Origin: Xenorhabdus sp. BG5
GTDB taxonomy: Bacteria; Pseudomonadota; Gammaproteobacteria; Enterobacterales; Enterobacteriaceae
Direction: 5' to 3'
NCBI RefSeq assembly: GCF_015163665.1
Contig: NZ_JADEUG010000011.1
Coordinates: forward strand, 40,890 to 104,889
Length of the DNA: 64,000 bases
Shown one piece after another: positions 1 through 10,794 of the stretch. Under the pieces are notes generated by a model, which did not search any database, was not told the origin of the DNA, and was given only the letters and a program-made list of their open reading frames with translations. Within the stretch, counting starts at the first letter, position 1, and every line of letters starts with the position of its first letter. Made by a program: the position numbers and the translations under genes.

Positions 1-1175
1 GTGGTTTACAAGGTAGTGGCTTGCGCATCGCGATTGTAGAAGAGCACCCACCGACAAAGCCATTTGGTGTCAATGATGAATATGCGTTACGTGTTTCAGC
101 CATCAATGCAGCCAGTGAACGATTACTCACTCACCTTGGTGTCTGGCAAGATATTCTTGCAATGCGAGCCAGTCCTTATCAGGGAATGGAAGTTTGGGAG
201 CGGGACAGTTTCGGGCGTATTCAGTTTAATGTGGTGGAAAATGGCCTGCCTCACCTGGGGCATATCATCGAAAACGGTGTGATCCGGCAAGCGCTCTGGC
301 AACGTGCGGAAAATTTGCCAGATGTCATGATCTTCACCCCATCTTCCCTTAAGCATGTTGCCTGGGGAGAAAACGAAGCCTTTATCACGTTATCTGATGG
401 AAGAATGCTGACTTCACGCTTGGTCATTGGTGCAGACGGTGCCCACTCTTGGTTGCGTCAACATGCAGATATTCCGCTGACTTTCTGGGATTATGAACAC
501 CATGCCTTGGTCGCGACAATTCGGACTGAGCAGCCTCATGAAGGTGTTGCACGTCAGGTTTTCCACGGTGATGGAATACTGGCTTTCCTGCCACTGCCAG
601 ATCCTCACTTATGTTCGATTGTATGGTCACAGCCGGCTGAATCTGCGCAACAGCGCAAATCTATGGGATTGACACTGTTTAATCGGCAATTAAGCGCGAC
701 ATTTGATATGCGTCTTGGTCAATGCGAACTGATCAGTGATCGACAAACTATCCCATTGACGGGGCGTTATGCCCGTAATTTTGCTGCTCATCGATTGGCG
801 CTATTAGGTGATGCGGCACACACTATCCATCCACTGGCTGGTCAGGGCGTTAATCTTGGATTTATGGATGTGGCAGAACTGATAGGTGAATTGAGCCGCT
901 TAAACCAGCAAGGAAAAGACATCGGTCAATATCTCTATTTGGGACGTTATGAACGTCGCCGTAAACACAGTGCTGCGGTCATGCTTGCAGGTATGCAGGG
1001 TTTTCGTCAGTTATTTGATGGCAATAATCCCGCTAAAAAATTATTGCGTGGAATTGGATTAACACTGGCTGATCACTTACCGGGAATGAAGCCACAATTG
1101 CTTCGTCATGCCATGGGACTCAATGACCTTCCTGATTGGCTGATCGCCCAAACCGCTTCGGTTGAAAAAATCTAA
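1..1175 (+). CDS. ubiI: 2-octaprenylphenol hydroxylase UbiI (3' part)
   Basis: FAD-dependent aromatic hydroxylase of ubiquinone biosynthesis (ring C5 hydroxylation). The frame is open from base 3, so the start and most of the N-terminal FAD-binding Rossmann motif lie before the window; about 390 residues are visible against roughly 400 in E. coli. Supporting motifs are RLVIGADGAHSWLR (the conserved DG motif of flavoprotein hydroxylases) and GDAAHTIHPLAGQGVNLG, the second FAD-binding motif of the UbiH/UbiF/UbiI family. The position directly before gcvTHP is the same as in E. coli, where ubiH-ubiI precede gcvT; this separates UbiI from the paralogues UbiH and UbiF. The first ATG/TTG-like codon inside the window (base 21) is not the real start. 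Confidence 0.9.
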   Translation, partial: GLQGSGLRIAIVEEHPPTKPFGVNDEYALRVSAINAASERLLTHLGVWQDILAMRASPYQGMEVWERDSFGRIQFNVVENGLPHLGHIIENGVIRQALWQRAENLPDVMIFTPSSLKHVAWGENEAFITLSDGRMLTSRLVIGADGAHSWLRQHADIPLTFWDYEHHALVATIRTEQPHEGVARQVFHGDGILAFLPLPDPHLCSIVWSQPAESAQQRKSMGLTLFNRQLSATFDMRLGQCELISDRQTIPLTGRYARNFAAHRLALLGDAAHTIHPLAGQGVNLGFMDVAELIGELSRLNQQGKDIGQYLYLGRYERRRKHSAAVMLAGMQGFRQLFDGNNPAKKLLRGIGLTLADHLPGMKPQLLRHAMGLNDLPDWLIAQTASVEKI

Positions 1176-1212
1176 TTCAGCCCATGAATTAGAATTAGTT
1201 TTTCTCATATCA

Positions 1213-1259
1213 GGCTAAGGTGTGTTAAGTCGATTTACTTCACACTTTAGCCTTTTTTC
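1213..1259 (+). terminator. Rho-independent terminator after ubiI
   Basis: GGCTAAGGTGTG pairs with CACACTTTAGCC across a short loop and is followed by a T run (CCTTTTTTC). It separates ubiI from the gcv operon. The remaining roughly 290 bases up to gcvT are AT-rich and hold no gene; they are the expected place for the GcvA/Lrp-controlled gcv promoter, but I could not assign individual sites. Confidence 0.8.
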
Positions 1260-1548
1260 AATCTAAAAAGATTGTTTTTTTGCCATTTGTTAAAAATTTT
1301 GAGTATTTTTGTGCAATAAATCAGACAAAAATTCTGCATGGCAATCCGTGCCATTTCGAATTGCTGCGGCAATGCAGCTAATTTATTTTATGGTTCATTT
1401 CCTATTTCAGTGATAACTTCTGATCCCAAGGTATCGTTTGCGTGATTAACCGCTTCTTTGCTTCATGATCCAACACCTGCCGGTTAATGCGCCGTATGTT
1501 TTTTCAGGTCACGAATGTTTTCATGTCAAGAATGTAAAGAGGGAAATA

Positions 1549-2646
1549 ATGTCAAAACACACCCCACTATATGATCAACATCTGGCATGCGGAGCACGCA
1601 TGGTAGATTTTCATGGCTGGATGATGCCCCTGCACTATGGTTCACAAATTGACGAACATCATACAGTGCGTGCTGATGCTGGTATGTTCGACGTTTCCCA
1701 TATGACAATTGTGGATCTACACGGTCCAGATTGTCGTGATTTTCTCCGTTATCTTCTCGCCAATGACATTGCCAAACTCACCGAACAGGGCAAGGCGCTA
1801 TATACCGCAATGCTAAATGCATCTGGCGGCGTCATTGATGACCTGATTGTCTATTTTTTCACTGATAATTTTTATCGCATGGTTGTGAATTCGGCGACCC
1901 GCGAGAAAGACCTGGCATGGATTTACCAACATGCTGAGAAATATGACGTTGAAATTACCGTGCGTGATGATTTGGCTCTGATTGCTGTCCAGGGGCCAAA
2001 CGCGCAAGCTAAAGTGCAATCATTGCTAAGTGATGCACAGAAGCAAGCGGTAACGAGTATGAAACCTTTCTTTGGCCTCCAGTCGGGAAATTTGTTTATT
2101 GCAACGACGGGTTATACCGGTGAAGCAGGTTATGAAATTGCACTGCCCAAAGAACAAGCGGCAGATTTTTGGCAACAGTTGTTAGCAGTAGGCGTGAAAC
2201 CGACTGGATTGGGGGCGCGTGACACATTGCGTCTTGAAGCGGGCATGAACCTTTATGGTCAAGAAATGGATGAAACTATTTCACCGTTGGCCGCCAACAT
2301 GGGATGGACAATTGCCTGGAAACCGGAAGATCGTCACTTCATAGGTCGTGAGGCATTGGAAAGACAACGCGAAACCGGTACTGATCAGTTGGTTGGGCTG
2401 GTCATGCGTGAAAAGGGAGTATTGCGTGGTGGCTTAACGGTCAACTTCACTGATGATTCCGGTGAAATGCGTTCTGGCGTGATTACCAGTGGAACATTCT
2501 CCCCAACCTTAGGATTTAGTATAGCCCTTGCACGTGTACCGCAAGGTATTGGTGAACAGGCGGTTGTCCAGATCCGTAATCGAGAAATGCCCGTACAGGT
2601 TGTTAAACCGGGCTTTGTGCGGATGGGAAAACCACTTGTAGAGTGA
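1549..2646 (+). CDS. gcvT: Glycine cleavage system T protein (aminomethyltransferase)
   Basis: Transfers the methylene group from the aminomethyl-lipoyl arm of GcvH to tetrahydrofolate, releasing ammonia. 365 residues, matching the 364 of E. coli. The start is placed at ATG 1549 ([19 protein letters not shown]) because AGAGGGA lies just upstream and the family begins this way; the open frame extends 84 bases further upstream but that extension has no family counterpart. Typical features are [26 protein letters not shown], and [13 protein letters not shown]. First gene of a gcvT-gcvH-gcvP operon, 22 bases before gcvH. Confidence 0.95.
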   Translation: MSKHTPLYDQHLACGARMVDFHGWMMPLHYGSQIDEHHTVRADAGMFDVSHMTIVDLHGPDCRDFLRYLLANDIAKLTEQGKALYTAMLNASGGVIDDLIVYFFTDNFYRMVVNSATREKDLAWIYQHAEKYDVEITVRDDLALIAVQGPNAQAKVQSLLSDAQKQAVTSMKPFFGLQSGNLFIATTGYTGEAGYEIALPKEQAADFWQQLLAVGVKPTGLGARDTLRLEAGMNLYGQEMDETISPLAANMGWTIAWKPEDRHFIGREALERQRETGTDQLVGLVMREKGVLRGGLTVNFTDDSGEMRSGVITSGTFSPTLGFSIALARVPQGIGEQAVVQIRNREMPVQVVKPGFVRMGKPLVE

Positions 2647-2668
2647 TAAAAACAAGGAGAAGGCAACG

Positions 2669-3061
2669 ATGAGTCATGTACCAGCAGAATTGAAATATAC
2701 AGAATCACATGAGTGGGTTCGCTCGGAAGGCAATGGTGAATATACCGTAGGTATTACCGAACATGCCCAGAAGTTATTGGGAGATATGGTATTTGTTGAT
2801 TTGCCTGAAATAGGCACAGAGGTAAATAGTGGTGATGATTGTGCTGTTGTAGAGTCAGTCAAAGCGGCTTCTGATATCTACGCACCAGTGGGTGGTAAGA
2901 TTATCGCTGTTAACCCTGATCTGGAAAATTCTCCCGAATTAGTGAACAGTGAACCCTATAACGAAGGTTGGTTGTTCCGCGTTAAAATAGCTGATGAGAG
3001 TGAACTCGCTAATTTGCTTGATGCCGAAAGTTATCGGTCACTCTTGGAAGAAGACGAGTAA
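2669..3061 (+). CDS. gcvH: Glycine cleavage system H protein (lipoyl carrier)
   Basis: Small lipoylated shuttle protein that carries the aminomethyl intermediate between GcvP, GcvT and lipoamide dehydrogenase. 130 residues. The lipoyl-attachment lysine is K65 in the motif VESVKAASD, and the N-terminal [12 protein letters not shown] is diagnostic. An AAGGAGAAGG ribosome-binding site precedes the ATG. Part of the gcv operon, but a terminator-like hairpin separates it from gcvP. Confidence 0.96.
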   Translation: MSHVPAELKYTESHEWVRSEGNGEYTVGITEHAQKLLGDMVFVDLPEIGTEVNSGDDCAVVESVKAASDIYAPVGGKIIAVNPDLENSPELVNSEPYNEGWLFRVKIADESELANLLDAESYRSLLEEDE

Positions 3062-3072
3062 TTATTTTGAAT

Positions 3073-3108
3073 CGCCCCATATCACATTGTGAATGGGGCT
3101 TTTTTTTG
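3073..3108 (+). terminator. Hairpin with T tract between gcvH and gcvP
   Basis: GCCCCAT...ATGGGGC with a partly paired loop (TCACATTGTGA) and a following run of eight T. It has the full form of an intrinsic terminator but lies inside the gcv operon, so it probably lets only part of the transcripts continue into gcvP. Confidence 0.7.
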
Positions 3109-3148
3109 AAAGATAAAAGGCATAGCGAGTTTCAGGAAATTATCATCA

Positions 3149-6025
3149 ATGACTCAGACATTAATCCAACTTGAACATCAAGGTGAATTCATTCGTCGCC
3201 ACATTGGTTCTTCTGCTGAACAACAAACAGAGATGCTGGCGATAGTAGGTGCAAATTCTCTTGATGATCTGACCGATAAAATCGTTCCCCGTGATATCGC
3301 ATTATCAGAGCCTCCTGCGCTTGGTGAGGGAGTGACTGAACAACAGGCTTTGACTGAATTGAAAGCGATAGCGAATCAGAATCAGCGCTATCAATCGTAT
3401 ATTGGTATGGGGTATTCACCCGCCATTCTTCCCCCTGTTATTCTGCGTAATTTGCTGGAAAATCCGGGTTGGTATACCGCGTATACCCCTTATCAACCGG
3501 AAGTTTCTCAAGGCCGATTAGAAGCCTTGCTGAACTTTCAGCAAGTCACCATTGACCTGACAGATTTAGATCTTGCCTCAGCTTCACTACTGGATGAAGC
3601 AACAGCTGCCGCAGAAGCGATGGCAATGGCAAAACGGATCAGCAAGCTGAAAAGCGCTGAACGTTTCTTTGTGGCAGATGATATTCATCCACAAACGTTA
3701 GATGTAGTACATACCCGTGCTGAAACATTTGGATTTGAAGTCATTGTTGATAAAGCAGAAAAAGTACTGGAACTAGAAGGGATCTTTGGTGTCCTGCTGC
3801 AACAAACAGGCACGACGGGTGAAGTCCATGATTACAGCGACCTGATTGCAAAACTGAAAGAGCGTAAAATCATTGTCAGCGTTGCCGCGGATTTCATGGC
3901 ATTGGTTATATTGACCGCGCCGGGTAAACAAGGTGCCGATATTGTATTTGGTTCTGCACAGCGTTTTGGTGTACCGATGGGATATGGCGGTCCTCATGCT
4001 GCCTTCTTTGCGTGCAGAGATGAATTCAAACGTTCTATGCCGGGCCGTATTATCGGTGTTTCCCGTGATGCTGCGGGTAACAGAGCATTACGTATGGCGA
4101 TGCAGACCCGCGAACAGCATATTCGCCGTGAAAAAGCGAATTCCAATATTTGTACCTCGCAAGTTTTACTGGCCAATATTGCGGGAATGTACGCTGTTTA
4201 TCACGGTTCTGAAGGTTTGAAGCGCATTGCCAACCGTATTCACCGATTGACAGATATTCTGGCTGTTGGTTTGCAAAAGGCGGGTATCACACTACGTCAT
4301 AAGACATGGTTTGATACATTAGCGATTGAAGTGTCAGATAAGGCTCAGGTACTGGCAAGAGCGGCTAAAGCACAGATTAACTTACGTACTGATATTCTTG
4401 GTGCTGTCGGTGTATCCTTGAGTGAAAAAACCAGCCGTGATGATTTGTTAACCCTGTATCAAGTGATAACAGGTTCTGATTCAGTCCTGGATATTGATGC
4501 TCTTGATTGTGAAGTTGCGACAGGCAGCCAATCTATTCCAGCCGCCATGTTGCGTAATGACGAAATTTTAACACATGATAATTTCCGTCGTTATCACAGC
4601 GAAACTGACATGATGCGTTATATGCACAGTCTGGAGCGTAAAGATCTGGCGCTGAATCAAGCCATGATCCCGTTGGGTTCATGTACCATGAAGCTGAATG
4701 CAGCCGCGGAGATCATGCCGATTACCTGGCCTGAATTTACCGATATGCATCCTTTTTGCCCGCCAGAACAAGCGCAGGGTTATCACCAGATGATCGGCCA
4801 GCTTTCCCATTGGCTAGTATTGCTGACGGGATATGACGCATTCTGTATGCAGCCTAATTCTGGCGCACAAGGAGAATATGCTGGCCTGCTGGCAATTCGT
4901 CGCTATTACGCCAGCCGTGGAGAACAACATCGCCATATTTGCTTAATCCCAAGCTCTGCGCATGGTACAAACCCGGCTTCTGCTCATATGGCGGGTATGA
5001 CGGTGATTGTTGTGAACTGTGATAAAGAAGGCAACATCGATCTGGCTGATTTGCGTGAAAAAGCAGAAAAACACAGTGACAATCTTGCTTGTATCATGGT
5101 GACTTATCCATCAACTCACGGTGTTTATGAAGAAACCATCCGTGAGATTTGCGAAATTATTCACCAAAACGGTGGTCAGGTTTACCTTGATGGCGCGAAC
5201 ATGAACGCACAAGTGGGTATTACTACACCGGGCTTTATTGGCGCAGATGTGTCGCATCTGAACCTGCATAAAACCTTCTGTATCCCACACGGCGGTGGTG
5301 GCCCAGGCATGGGGCCAATTGGCGTGAAAAAACATCTTGCGCCATTTGTGCCGGGCCATTCCGTAGTGGAAATGGATGAAGTTACGACATTAGGTGCGGT
5401 ATCCGCAGCACCATTTGGCAGTGCATCTATCCTGCCGATTAGCTGGATGTATATTCGCATGATGGGCGCAAAAGGGTTGAAACAAGCCAGCCAGGTTGCG
5501 ATCCTGAATGCCAACTACATTGCAAGCCGCCTGAAAGGGGCTTATGAGATCCTCTATACCGGACGTAATGGTTATGTTGCTCACGAATGTATTCTGGACA
5601 TTCGTCCACTGAAAGAAGAATTCGGCATCAGCGAGATGGATATCGCCAAGCGTTTGATTGATTACGGTTTCCATGCACCAACCATGTCATTCCCGGTTGC
5701 GGGAACTCTGATGGTTGAACCAACGGAATCAGAGAGTAAAGTTGAAATTGATCGCTTTATTGACGCAATGCTGGCAATTCGGCAAGAGATCAGCAAAGTA
5801 GCAAGTGGTGAATGGCCTTTGGAAGACAACCCATTGGTCAATGCGCCACACGTTCAGACTGAACTGGTTTCTGATTGGGATCATGCATATAGCCGTGAAA
5901 TTGCCGTTTTCCCAACTGCGGAAACGAAAGCCAATAAATACTGGCCGACGGTTAAACGTCTTGATGATGTTTACGGTGATCGTAATTTACATTGCTCTTG
6001 TGCGCCAATTGAAGATTATCGTTAG
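3149..6025 (+). CDS. gcvP: Glycine decarboxylase (P protein)
   Basis: Pyridoxal-phosphate enzyme that decarboxylates glycine and loads the aminomethyl group on GcvH. 958 residues, the length of the homodimeric proteobacterial form (E. coli 957). N-terminal half carries FIRRHIGSS and [18 protein letters not shown]; the C-terminal half has the PLP site [19 protein letters not shown] with the Schiff-base lysine at about residue 708. Last gene of the operon, closed by a strong terminator. No anomaly seen. Confidence 0.96.
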   Translation: MTQTLIQLEHQGEFIRRHIGSSAEQQTEMLAIVGANSLDDLTDKIVPRDIALSEPPALGEGVTEQQALTELKAIANQNQRYQSYIGMGYSPAILPPVILRNLLENPGWYTAYTPYQPEVSQGRLEALLNFQQVTIDLTDLDLASASLLDEATAAAEAMAMAKRISKLKSAERFFVADDIHPQTLDVVHTRAETFGFEVIVDKAEKVLELEGIFGVLLQQTGTTGEVHDYSDLIAKLKERKIIVSVAADFMALVILTAPGKQGADIVFGSAQRFGVPMGYGGPHAAFFACRDEFKRSMPGRIIGVSRDAAGNRALRMAMQTREQHIRREKANSNICTSQVLLANIAGMYAVYHGSEGLKRIANRIHRLTDILAVGLQKAGITLRHKTWFDTLAIEVSDKAQVLARAAKAQINLRTDILGAVGVSLSEKTSRDDLLTLYQVITGSDSVLDIDALDCEVATGSQSIPAAMLRNDEILTHDNFRRYHSETDMMRYMHSLERKDLALNQAMIPLGSCTMKLNAAAEIMPITWPEFTDMHPFCPPEQAQGYHQMIGQLSHWLVLLTGYDAFCMQPNSGAQGEYAGLLAIRRYYASRGEQHRHICLIPSSAHGTNPASAHMAGMTVIVVNCDKEGNIDLADLREKAEKHSDNLACIMVTYPSTHGVYEETIREICEIIHQNGGQVYLDGANMNAQVGITTPGFIGADVSHLNLHKTFCIPHGGGGPGMGPIGVKKHLAPFVPGHSVVEMDEVTTLGAVSAAPFGSASILPISWMYIRMMGAKGLKQASQVAILNANYIASRLKGAYEILYTGRNGYVAHECILDIRPLKEEFGISEMDIAKRLIDYGFHAPTMSFPVAGTLMVEPTESESKVEIDRFIDAMLAIRQEISKVASGEWPLEDNPLVNAPHVQTELVSDWDHAYSREIAVFPTAETKANKYWPTVKRLDDVYGDRNLHCSCAPIEDYR

Positions 6026-6051
6026 TTATAAATAAATTAACGAGACTCAAC

Positions 6052-6092
6052 AAAAGCAGTGTCAGGAAATATTTCTGACACTGCTTTTTTAT
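6052..6092 (+). terminator. Terminator after gcvP
   Basis: AAAAGCAGTGTCAG pairs with CTGACACTGCTTTT around a short AT loop, then T residues. The next ~490 bases (6093-6578) are AT-rich and I see no gene, RNA or repeat in them. Confidence 0.9.
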
Positions 6093-6578
6093 CAATCTTG
6101 GGTTCACATAATAAGTGCAATTTCTAAGAAAGATGTTCAGTATCGAGCTTCCTCCCTATTTACAGAATCGCAAAGTATCAGATCTAATCTGGACTAATAC
6201 AACTTATATCTTCAAATCGAAAAAAACAATTTAAATCTACGCGATTACGACATTGTTATTCTTAAACAAAGCTGAGATTAATTAATTTGTTAATTTCAGG
6301 AAAGTATAAATATTTATTAATTCTGATGAATTAAAAGTGATCGCTTAATATATACGCTGTTGTGTATATGTCAAAACGAAAAATAGCGGGAATGTTGTTG
6401 CTTTATTCCACTGTGTTTATGTTAAAAAATATTAGAATTGCTAATGTAATATATTTAAATTAATAAAATAATTTAATGTATTTATGCGTTCGTTTCGTCA
6501 TTAAAAACTTAAAATACCAGACGGGGTGAATCTGACAACGTGAGCTTCGCTTAAGAAAGGAGATAAGAAAGAATCTTA

Positions 6579-6604
6579 AAGCTGCCAGTTTTACCTGACA
6601 GCTT
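6579..6604 (-). terminator. Terminator after the HD hydrolase gene (minus strand)
   Basis: Read on the minus strand, AAGCTGTCAG pairs with CTGGCAGCTT (one G-T pair) around GTAAAA and is followed by a T/A-rich stretch. It closes the leftward HD-hydrolase/ygfZ unit. Confidence 0.65.
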
Positions 6605-6632
6605 GATTTAGAGGATTAGAAAAAGCGAAAAA

Positions 6633-7238
6633 TTATTTCAACCAGCCTTTTTCTTTTGCGGCTTCCAATTGTAGCAGCAGGTATTTCCATAGTTCAGGAT
6701 AACTTTCGGAAACAAAGTGGAGCAGGTTGTAAACTTGCTCAAAGCGAATATTATTTTCGACCCAGCTCTGTCCTTGGTTATGCAGGTTCATAAATACCGG
6801 CATAATTCTATCAAGGGTTTTAGCAAAACGCGCTTCCGGCGTGATGGCATCTTCGTATTCGTGCCACAGTTCCAGAAAATATTTTCTCTGGGTTTCCGGC
6901 AGTAAGCCAAAAATACGGTTAGCCGCTTTCACTTCATGTTCGTGAATGGCTTCACGGGCAGCCAGATCGAACGCGATAACATCACCCGTATCGATCTCAA
7001 CAATGTCATGAATCAAAGCCATCTGCATGACGCGGCTAATATCCACATCTCCGGCATAAGGCGCAAAACCAAGCACAGCAATGGCAAAATGCCAGCTATG
7101 TTCAGCGGAGTTTTCATGGCGCGTATTATTCAATAACTTGGTCTTGCGATGGACATATTTTAATTGATCCAGTTCCATAAGAAACGCAATGACATCGGTA
7201 AAAGGGCCGAAATCAACAGGAGGTACAGCTAATGACAT
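6633..7238 (-). CDS. HD-domain phosphohydrolase (HDDC2/YfbR-type nucleotidase family)
   Basis: 201 residues with a complete HD metal site: H47 within HENSAEHSWH, the HD pair H77-D78 in ALIHDIVE, and EIDTGD after it. This arrangement is that of the HDDC2/YGK1 branch, whose studied members act as 5'-deoxynucleotidases; the substrate here is inferred from the family only. It is distinct in sequence from E. coli YfbR. It follows ygfZ by 16 bases on the same strand, so the two are probably cotranscribed. Start ATG 7238 begins MSLAVPPVDFGPF. Confidence 0.8.
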   Translation of the reverse strand: MSLAVPPVDFGPFTDVIAFLMELDQLKYVHRKTKLLNNTRHENSAEHSWHFAIAVLGFAPYAGDVDISRVMQMALIHDIVEIDTGDVIAFDLAAREAIHEHEVKAANRIFGLLPETQRKYFLELWHEYEDAITPEARFAKTLDRIMPVFMNLHNQGQSWVENNIRFEQVYNLLHFVSESYPELWKYLLLQLEAAKEKGWLK

Positions 7239-7254
7239 AAAAAAACCTCAATAG

Positions 7255-8256
7255 TTATTTTTCTTCGTCTAGTGAATAAGGCAATGTTTGAATGGTAAGA
7301 ATACTACCTTCATCATCGCGGATACGAAATACGCTCCCTGCTTCCATATCATTATTCATGACCACTTGCACCCAGATTGAGCCATCAACCAGTTTGACTG
7401 CCGCCAATACTGAACCGGTTCGACGCCATTTCTCGCCCAATTGCCATTCCAAATCATCGCCAACAGCAGGCAGGGAAGTGGCATTACCTGCCAGCCAGTA
7501 CATGGCTCGCTTGTTTGCCCCACGATATTTGGCTCTGGCTACCATTTCCTGACCGGTATAACAGCCTTTCTTGAAGCAGATACTATTTTCGATTGCTTGC
7601 AGGTTGGTGGCTTGTGGAATAAATTGTGCACTGCTGGCAGCATCAATCACTGGGAACCCGGCTTCAATTTCCAACGCCAGCCATTGCTGGCTGTCATTCA
7701 ACTGCGGTTGACATGCTGCGATTAACGTTTCGGTTAATTTAGCGGCAGTTGTGTTATCCGTGACGATAAGGAAACGTTCAGCGGGAAGGGCAAAGTGGAG
7801 GAGGGTGGTAGCTTCGTGTTGGATAACAGGAGATTCGGTATCAGGCAGGGTTGGAAAGAGGATAGTCAGCGCTTCCCTGCTCTCTGTGCCAGCGACACCG
7901 AGCAAGATATTTGCTTCATCTTTGGCAAGTGTTACTTTGGAAAACACAGCATATTTTTTCAATTCGGTTAATTGGGTTTCCAACAATGAACGGCGTTCAA
8001 TATAGGCAAAACCTTCACCACGCTGAAACAGACGTAAGTTACTCCACATCTTGCCTTTGGCATCACAATGGGCAGTTAACACATGCTGGTTATCATTCAG
8101 TGAGGTAAGATCGGCTGTAATCTGACCTTGCAGATACTTTTTCGCATCAGCGCCAATAGCTGTCACTATCCCCCAATCATCAAGGGAAATTAAAGTTAGT
8201 GGTAGTGTTGCAGAAGGGGATGGATATTGTGCAGAAAACGGAGTTTGGTAAGTCAT
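7255..8256 (-). CDS. ygfZ: tRNA-modifying protein YgfZ (folate-binding)
   Basis: Folate-binding protein related to GcvT, involved in repair or assembly of certain Fe-S enzymes such as the MiaB methylthiotransferase. 333 residues (E. coli 326). The family signature KGCYTGQE, with the essential cysteine C232, lies at residues 230-237 and is followed by MVARAKYRG. Divergent from sdhE, as in E. coli; the 240-base gap between them must contain both promoters. Confidence 0.93.
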   Translation of the reverse strand: MTYQTPFSAQYPSPSATLPLTLISLDDWGIVTAIGADAKKYLQGQITADLTSLNDNQHVLTAHCDAKGKMWSNLRLFQRGEGFAYIERRSLLETQLTELKKYAVFSKVTLAKDEANILLGVAGTESREALTILFPTLPDTESPVIQHEATTLLHFALPAERFLIVTDNTTAAKLTETLIAACQPQLNDSQQWLALEIEAGFPVIDAASSAQFIPQATNLQAIENSICFKKGCYTGQEMVARAKYRGANKRAMYWLAGNATSLPAVGDDLEWQLGEKWRRTGSVLAAVKLVDGSIWVQVVMNNDMEAGSVFRIRDDEGSILTIQTLPYSLDEEK

Positions 8257-8496
8257 AACAGCTCCTGCCAGTCAATTAACTAAGAAATAGTGCTAATGGT
8301 AAAAGAGAAGTGGCTTGATGCAAAGGAGTTATTGGGAATAACGCATACATTGCCAATCTATTGCGATACGCTTCGCATCTTGTCGATATATCTTGTGATT
8401 CCACCGATGCAGATGATGAAAAACAGGCCAGAATCGTTAATAATCTTATTACCGTCTTAATGGCACGAATGAAAATGATAAAGAGGCTTTTTAAAC

Positions 8497-8763
8497 ATGG
8501 ACATTGATAATAAAGCACGTATTCACTGGGCATGTCGTCGTGGAATGCGTGAACTGGATATTTCTATCATGCCATTTTTTGAATATGAATATGATTCATT
8601 GGGGGATGATGACAAACGGATTTTCGTTCGTTTGCTGGAGTGTCCAGATCCCGATCTTTTCAATTGGCTCATGAATCATGGACGGCCCGAAGATGATGAA
8701 CTGTACCATATGGTGAAATTGATCCAGAGCAGAAACCAAGCCCGTGGTCCTGTGGAACAATAA
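8497..8763 (+). CDS. sdhE: FAD assembly factor SdhE
   Basis: Small soluble factor that promotes covalent flavinylation of succinate dehydrogenase SdhA and related flavoproteins. 88 residues; the hallmark RGxxE motif is R15-G16-M17-R18-E19. The C-terminal half ([17 protein letters not shown]) is also typical. Overlaps the start of ygfX by 20 bases, so translation is probably coupled. Confidence 0.95.
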   Translation: MDIDNKARIHWACRRGMRELDISIMPFFEYEYDSLGDDDKRIFVRLLECPDPDLFNWLMNHGRPEDDELYHMVKLIQSRNQARGPVEQ

Positions 8764-9184
8764 ATTAAAGACGTCTCGCCATACTCGCCTGTTTTCCACG
8801 GGCGTGCATGGTGCAGCCGCAATTGCTGCTTTACTGGCACCCTGGCCGATTAACAGTATTTGTTTTTGGCTTCCATTTTTCTGGTTTTCACTGCTTGCCA
8901 TCATTATAGGCAGTTGGGCATGGAGCCAGAAAAATATTCGGCAATGTCAGGGCAGGTTGGTACTGTTCAAAGGCAACAAAGTGCATTGGCAAAAAGCTGC
9001 CTGGCGCATCGCCCAGCCACCGTGGTTTCATCGCTATGGTATGGTGGTTATGCTCCATGCATTTAGTCAGGCAGAAAATATGCGCTACTCACCGCCAGTT
9101 CGGTTATGGATAGCATCAGACAGTATGTCGCCCGCGGCCTGGCGTCATTTGAATCAATTGATGCGCCAGTACCCTGGACGGTGA
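8744..9184 (+). CDS. ygfX: YgfX/CptA inner-membrane protein
   Basis: 146 residues, GTG start within the end of sdhE; begins [12 protein letters not shown], matching the MVLW start of the E. coli protein (135 aa). Two hydrophobic segments (about residues 22-55) form a membrane hairpin, followed by a soluble tail rich in W. In E. coli the pair was described as a toxin (CptA, acting on FtsZ and MreB) with SdhE as antitoxin; in Serratia YgfX instead supports prodigiosin production and SdhE function. Which role applies here cannot be told from sequence. Confidence 0.88.
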   Translation: MVLWNNKLKTSRHTRLFSTGVHGAAAIAALLAPWPINSICFWLPFFWFSLLAIIIGSWAWSQKNIRQCQGRLVLFKGNKVHWQKAAWRIAQPPWFHRYGMVVMLHAFSQAENMRYSPPVRLWIASDSMSPAAWRHLNQLMRQYPGR

Positions 9185-9190
9185 TGATGG

Positions 9191-9712
9191 CTAAAACAGC
9201 GCTTCCATTTCAGTCAATATCTGCATGCACCATTCGCTTAAACGTTCATCTGTTTGTTCGAATTGGTTCACATCATCCAGAGCCAGCCCGACAAAATGTT
9301 TGCCATCTTCGGACAGCGGTTTCGGGCTGCTAAATTCATAACCCTCTGTTGGCCAAAACCCTATAAACTGTACACCCGTTGGTAGCAGATGGTGATACAG
9401 CATTCCCAATGCATCCAGAAACCACTCGCCATAATCGATCTGATCGCCCATTCCATACATAGCAACGATTTTTCCGGCCAGATCTAACGAGGGGAGTTGA
9501 TCCCAAATAGTCAGCCAATCCTCCTGTAATTCGCCGAAATCCCAGGTAGGGATACCGAGGATCAGGACAGAATATTCTTCCATCAAGCGGGGATCACAAT
9601 CCTTGACATCATGTAGTTCGATCAGATCTTCACCGAGTATATCGCGTATTTTTTCTGCTACCATTTCTGTATAGCAGGTACTGGAGCCGTAAAAGAGACC
9701 AATTTTCATCAT
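9191..9712 (-). CDS. fldB: Flavodoxin FldB
   Basis: FMN electron carrier of 173 residues. The phosphate-binding loop is [16 protein letters not shown], followed by [16 protein letters not shown] and [18 protein letters not shown]. Length and the adjacent divergent xerD identify FldB rather than FldA. Either of the two initial methionines could be the start. Confidence 0.94.
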   Translation of the reverse strand: MMKIGLFYGSSTCYTEMVAEKIRDILGEDLIELHDVKDCDPRLMEEYSVLILGIPTWDFGELQEDWLTIWDQLPSLDLAGKIVAMYGMGDQIDYGEWFLDALGMLYHHLLPTGVQFIGFWPTEGYEFSSPKPLSEDGKHFVGLALDDVNQFEQTDERLSEWCMQILTEMEALF

Positions 9713-9834
9713 TAATTATCAGGGAATTTCGAATATCAAGATCGGTATTGTAACAGAATAATTGCTTTTTCAGGCATAATAGCCCGATTGGAAGGCACAG
9801 ATAGGCAGACAGAAAGGAGGAATAAAGAGAAATA

Positions 9835-10761
9835 ATGCCAAAAAAACATAACCTATTAGATAACCACCCATCAGCTAATCCCCTGATAGAGCAATTTCTC
9901 GATACCATCTGGCTGGAAAAAGATCTGGCCGAAAACACCCTGACTTCTTATCGGCTTGATTTACAAGCTTTGAACAATTGGTTGGTGCATTATGGTCATG
10001 ATTTACTTTCAGTGCAGTCGATAGAATTACAATCATTTTTGGCTGAGCGAGTGGATGGTGGTTATAAAGCCAGTAGTTCAGCCCGATTGTTGAGCGCAAT
10101 GCGACGATTGTTTCAGTATCTATATCGTGAAAGAATGCGGGAAGATGATCCAACAGCATTATTATCTGCACCTAAATTGCCTAAACGTCTGCCTAAGGAC
10201 TTAAGTGAAAAACAAGTTGAAGATTTACTTAACGCGCCTTTAGTTGACCAACCAATTGAATTGCGGGATAAGGCTATGCTGGAGGTGCTTTATGCTTGCG
10301 GATTGCGGGTTTCAGAACTGGTTGGCCTGACCTTATCTGATGTGAGCTTACGTCAGGGAGTGGTCAGAATTGTGGGTAAGGGAAATAAGGAAAGATTGGT
10401 TCCTTTGGGAGAAGAGGCTGTTTATTGGCTGGAAAAATATCTGGAATATGGACGCCCGTGGTTATTGAATGGTTCTGTATCTGATGTATTTTTCCCCAGT
10501 AAGCGGGGAACACAGATGACACGCCAGACGTTCTGGCATCGGATCAAACACTATGCTGTATTGGCAAGCATTGATGCTGAACGTTTGTCACCTCATGTCT
10601 TACGCCATGCTTTTGCAACACATTTACTTAATCATGGTGCAGACTTACGTGTTGTGCAGATGTTATTAGGCCATAGTGACCTCTCCACAACCCAGATTTA
10701 CACCCATGTAGCCACCGAACGTCTCAAAGTGCTGCATCAACAACATCACCCCCGTGGGTAG
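9835..10761 (+). CDS. xerD: Tyrosine recombinase XerD
   Basis: Site-specific recombinase that, with XerC, resolves chromosome dimers at dif. 308 residues (E. coli 298; the extra residues are N-terminal). Catalytic residues are recognisable in ACGLRVSELVGL (first Arg), HVLRHAFATHLLNHG (His-x-x-Arg), LLGHSDLSTTQIYTHV (His and nucleophile Tyr). Start ATG 9835 follows an AAAGGAGG site. First gene of xerD-dsbC-recJ, the order found in E. coli. Confidence 0.96.
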   Translation: MPKKHNLLDNHPSANPLIEQFLDTIWLEKDLAENTLTSYRLDLQALNNWLVHYGHDLLSVQSIELQSFLAERVDGGYKASSSARLLSAMRRLFQYLYRERMREDDPTALLSAPKLPKRLPKDLSEKQVEDLLNAPLVDQPIELRDKAMLEVLYACGLRVSELVGLTLSDVSLRQGVVRIVGKGNKERLVPLGEEAVYWLEKYLEYGRPWLLNGSVSDVFFPSKRGTQMTRQTFWHRIKHYAVLASIDAERLSPHVLRHAFATHLLNHGADLRVVQMLLGHSDLSTTQIYTHVATERLKVLHQQHHPRG

Positions 10762-10794
10762 CTGCGGATTAGGTGAAAAATAAAGGAACGAATA

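Noticed and set aside
8276..8533. 85-codon minus-strand ORF between ygfZ and sdhE
   Set aside because: Overlaps the sdhE start, no family signs; shadow frame of the divergent promoter region.
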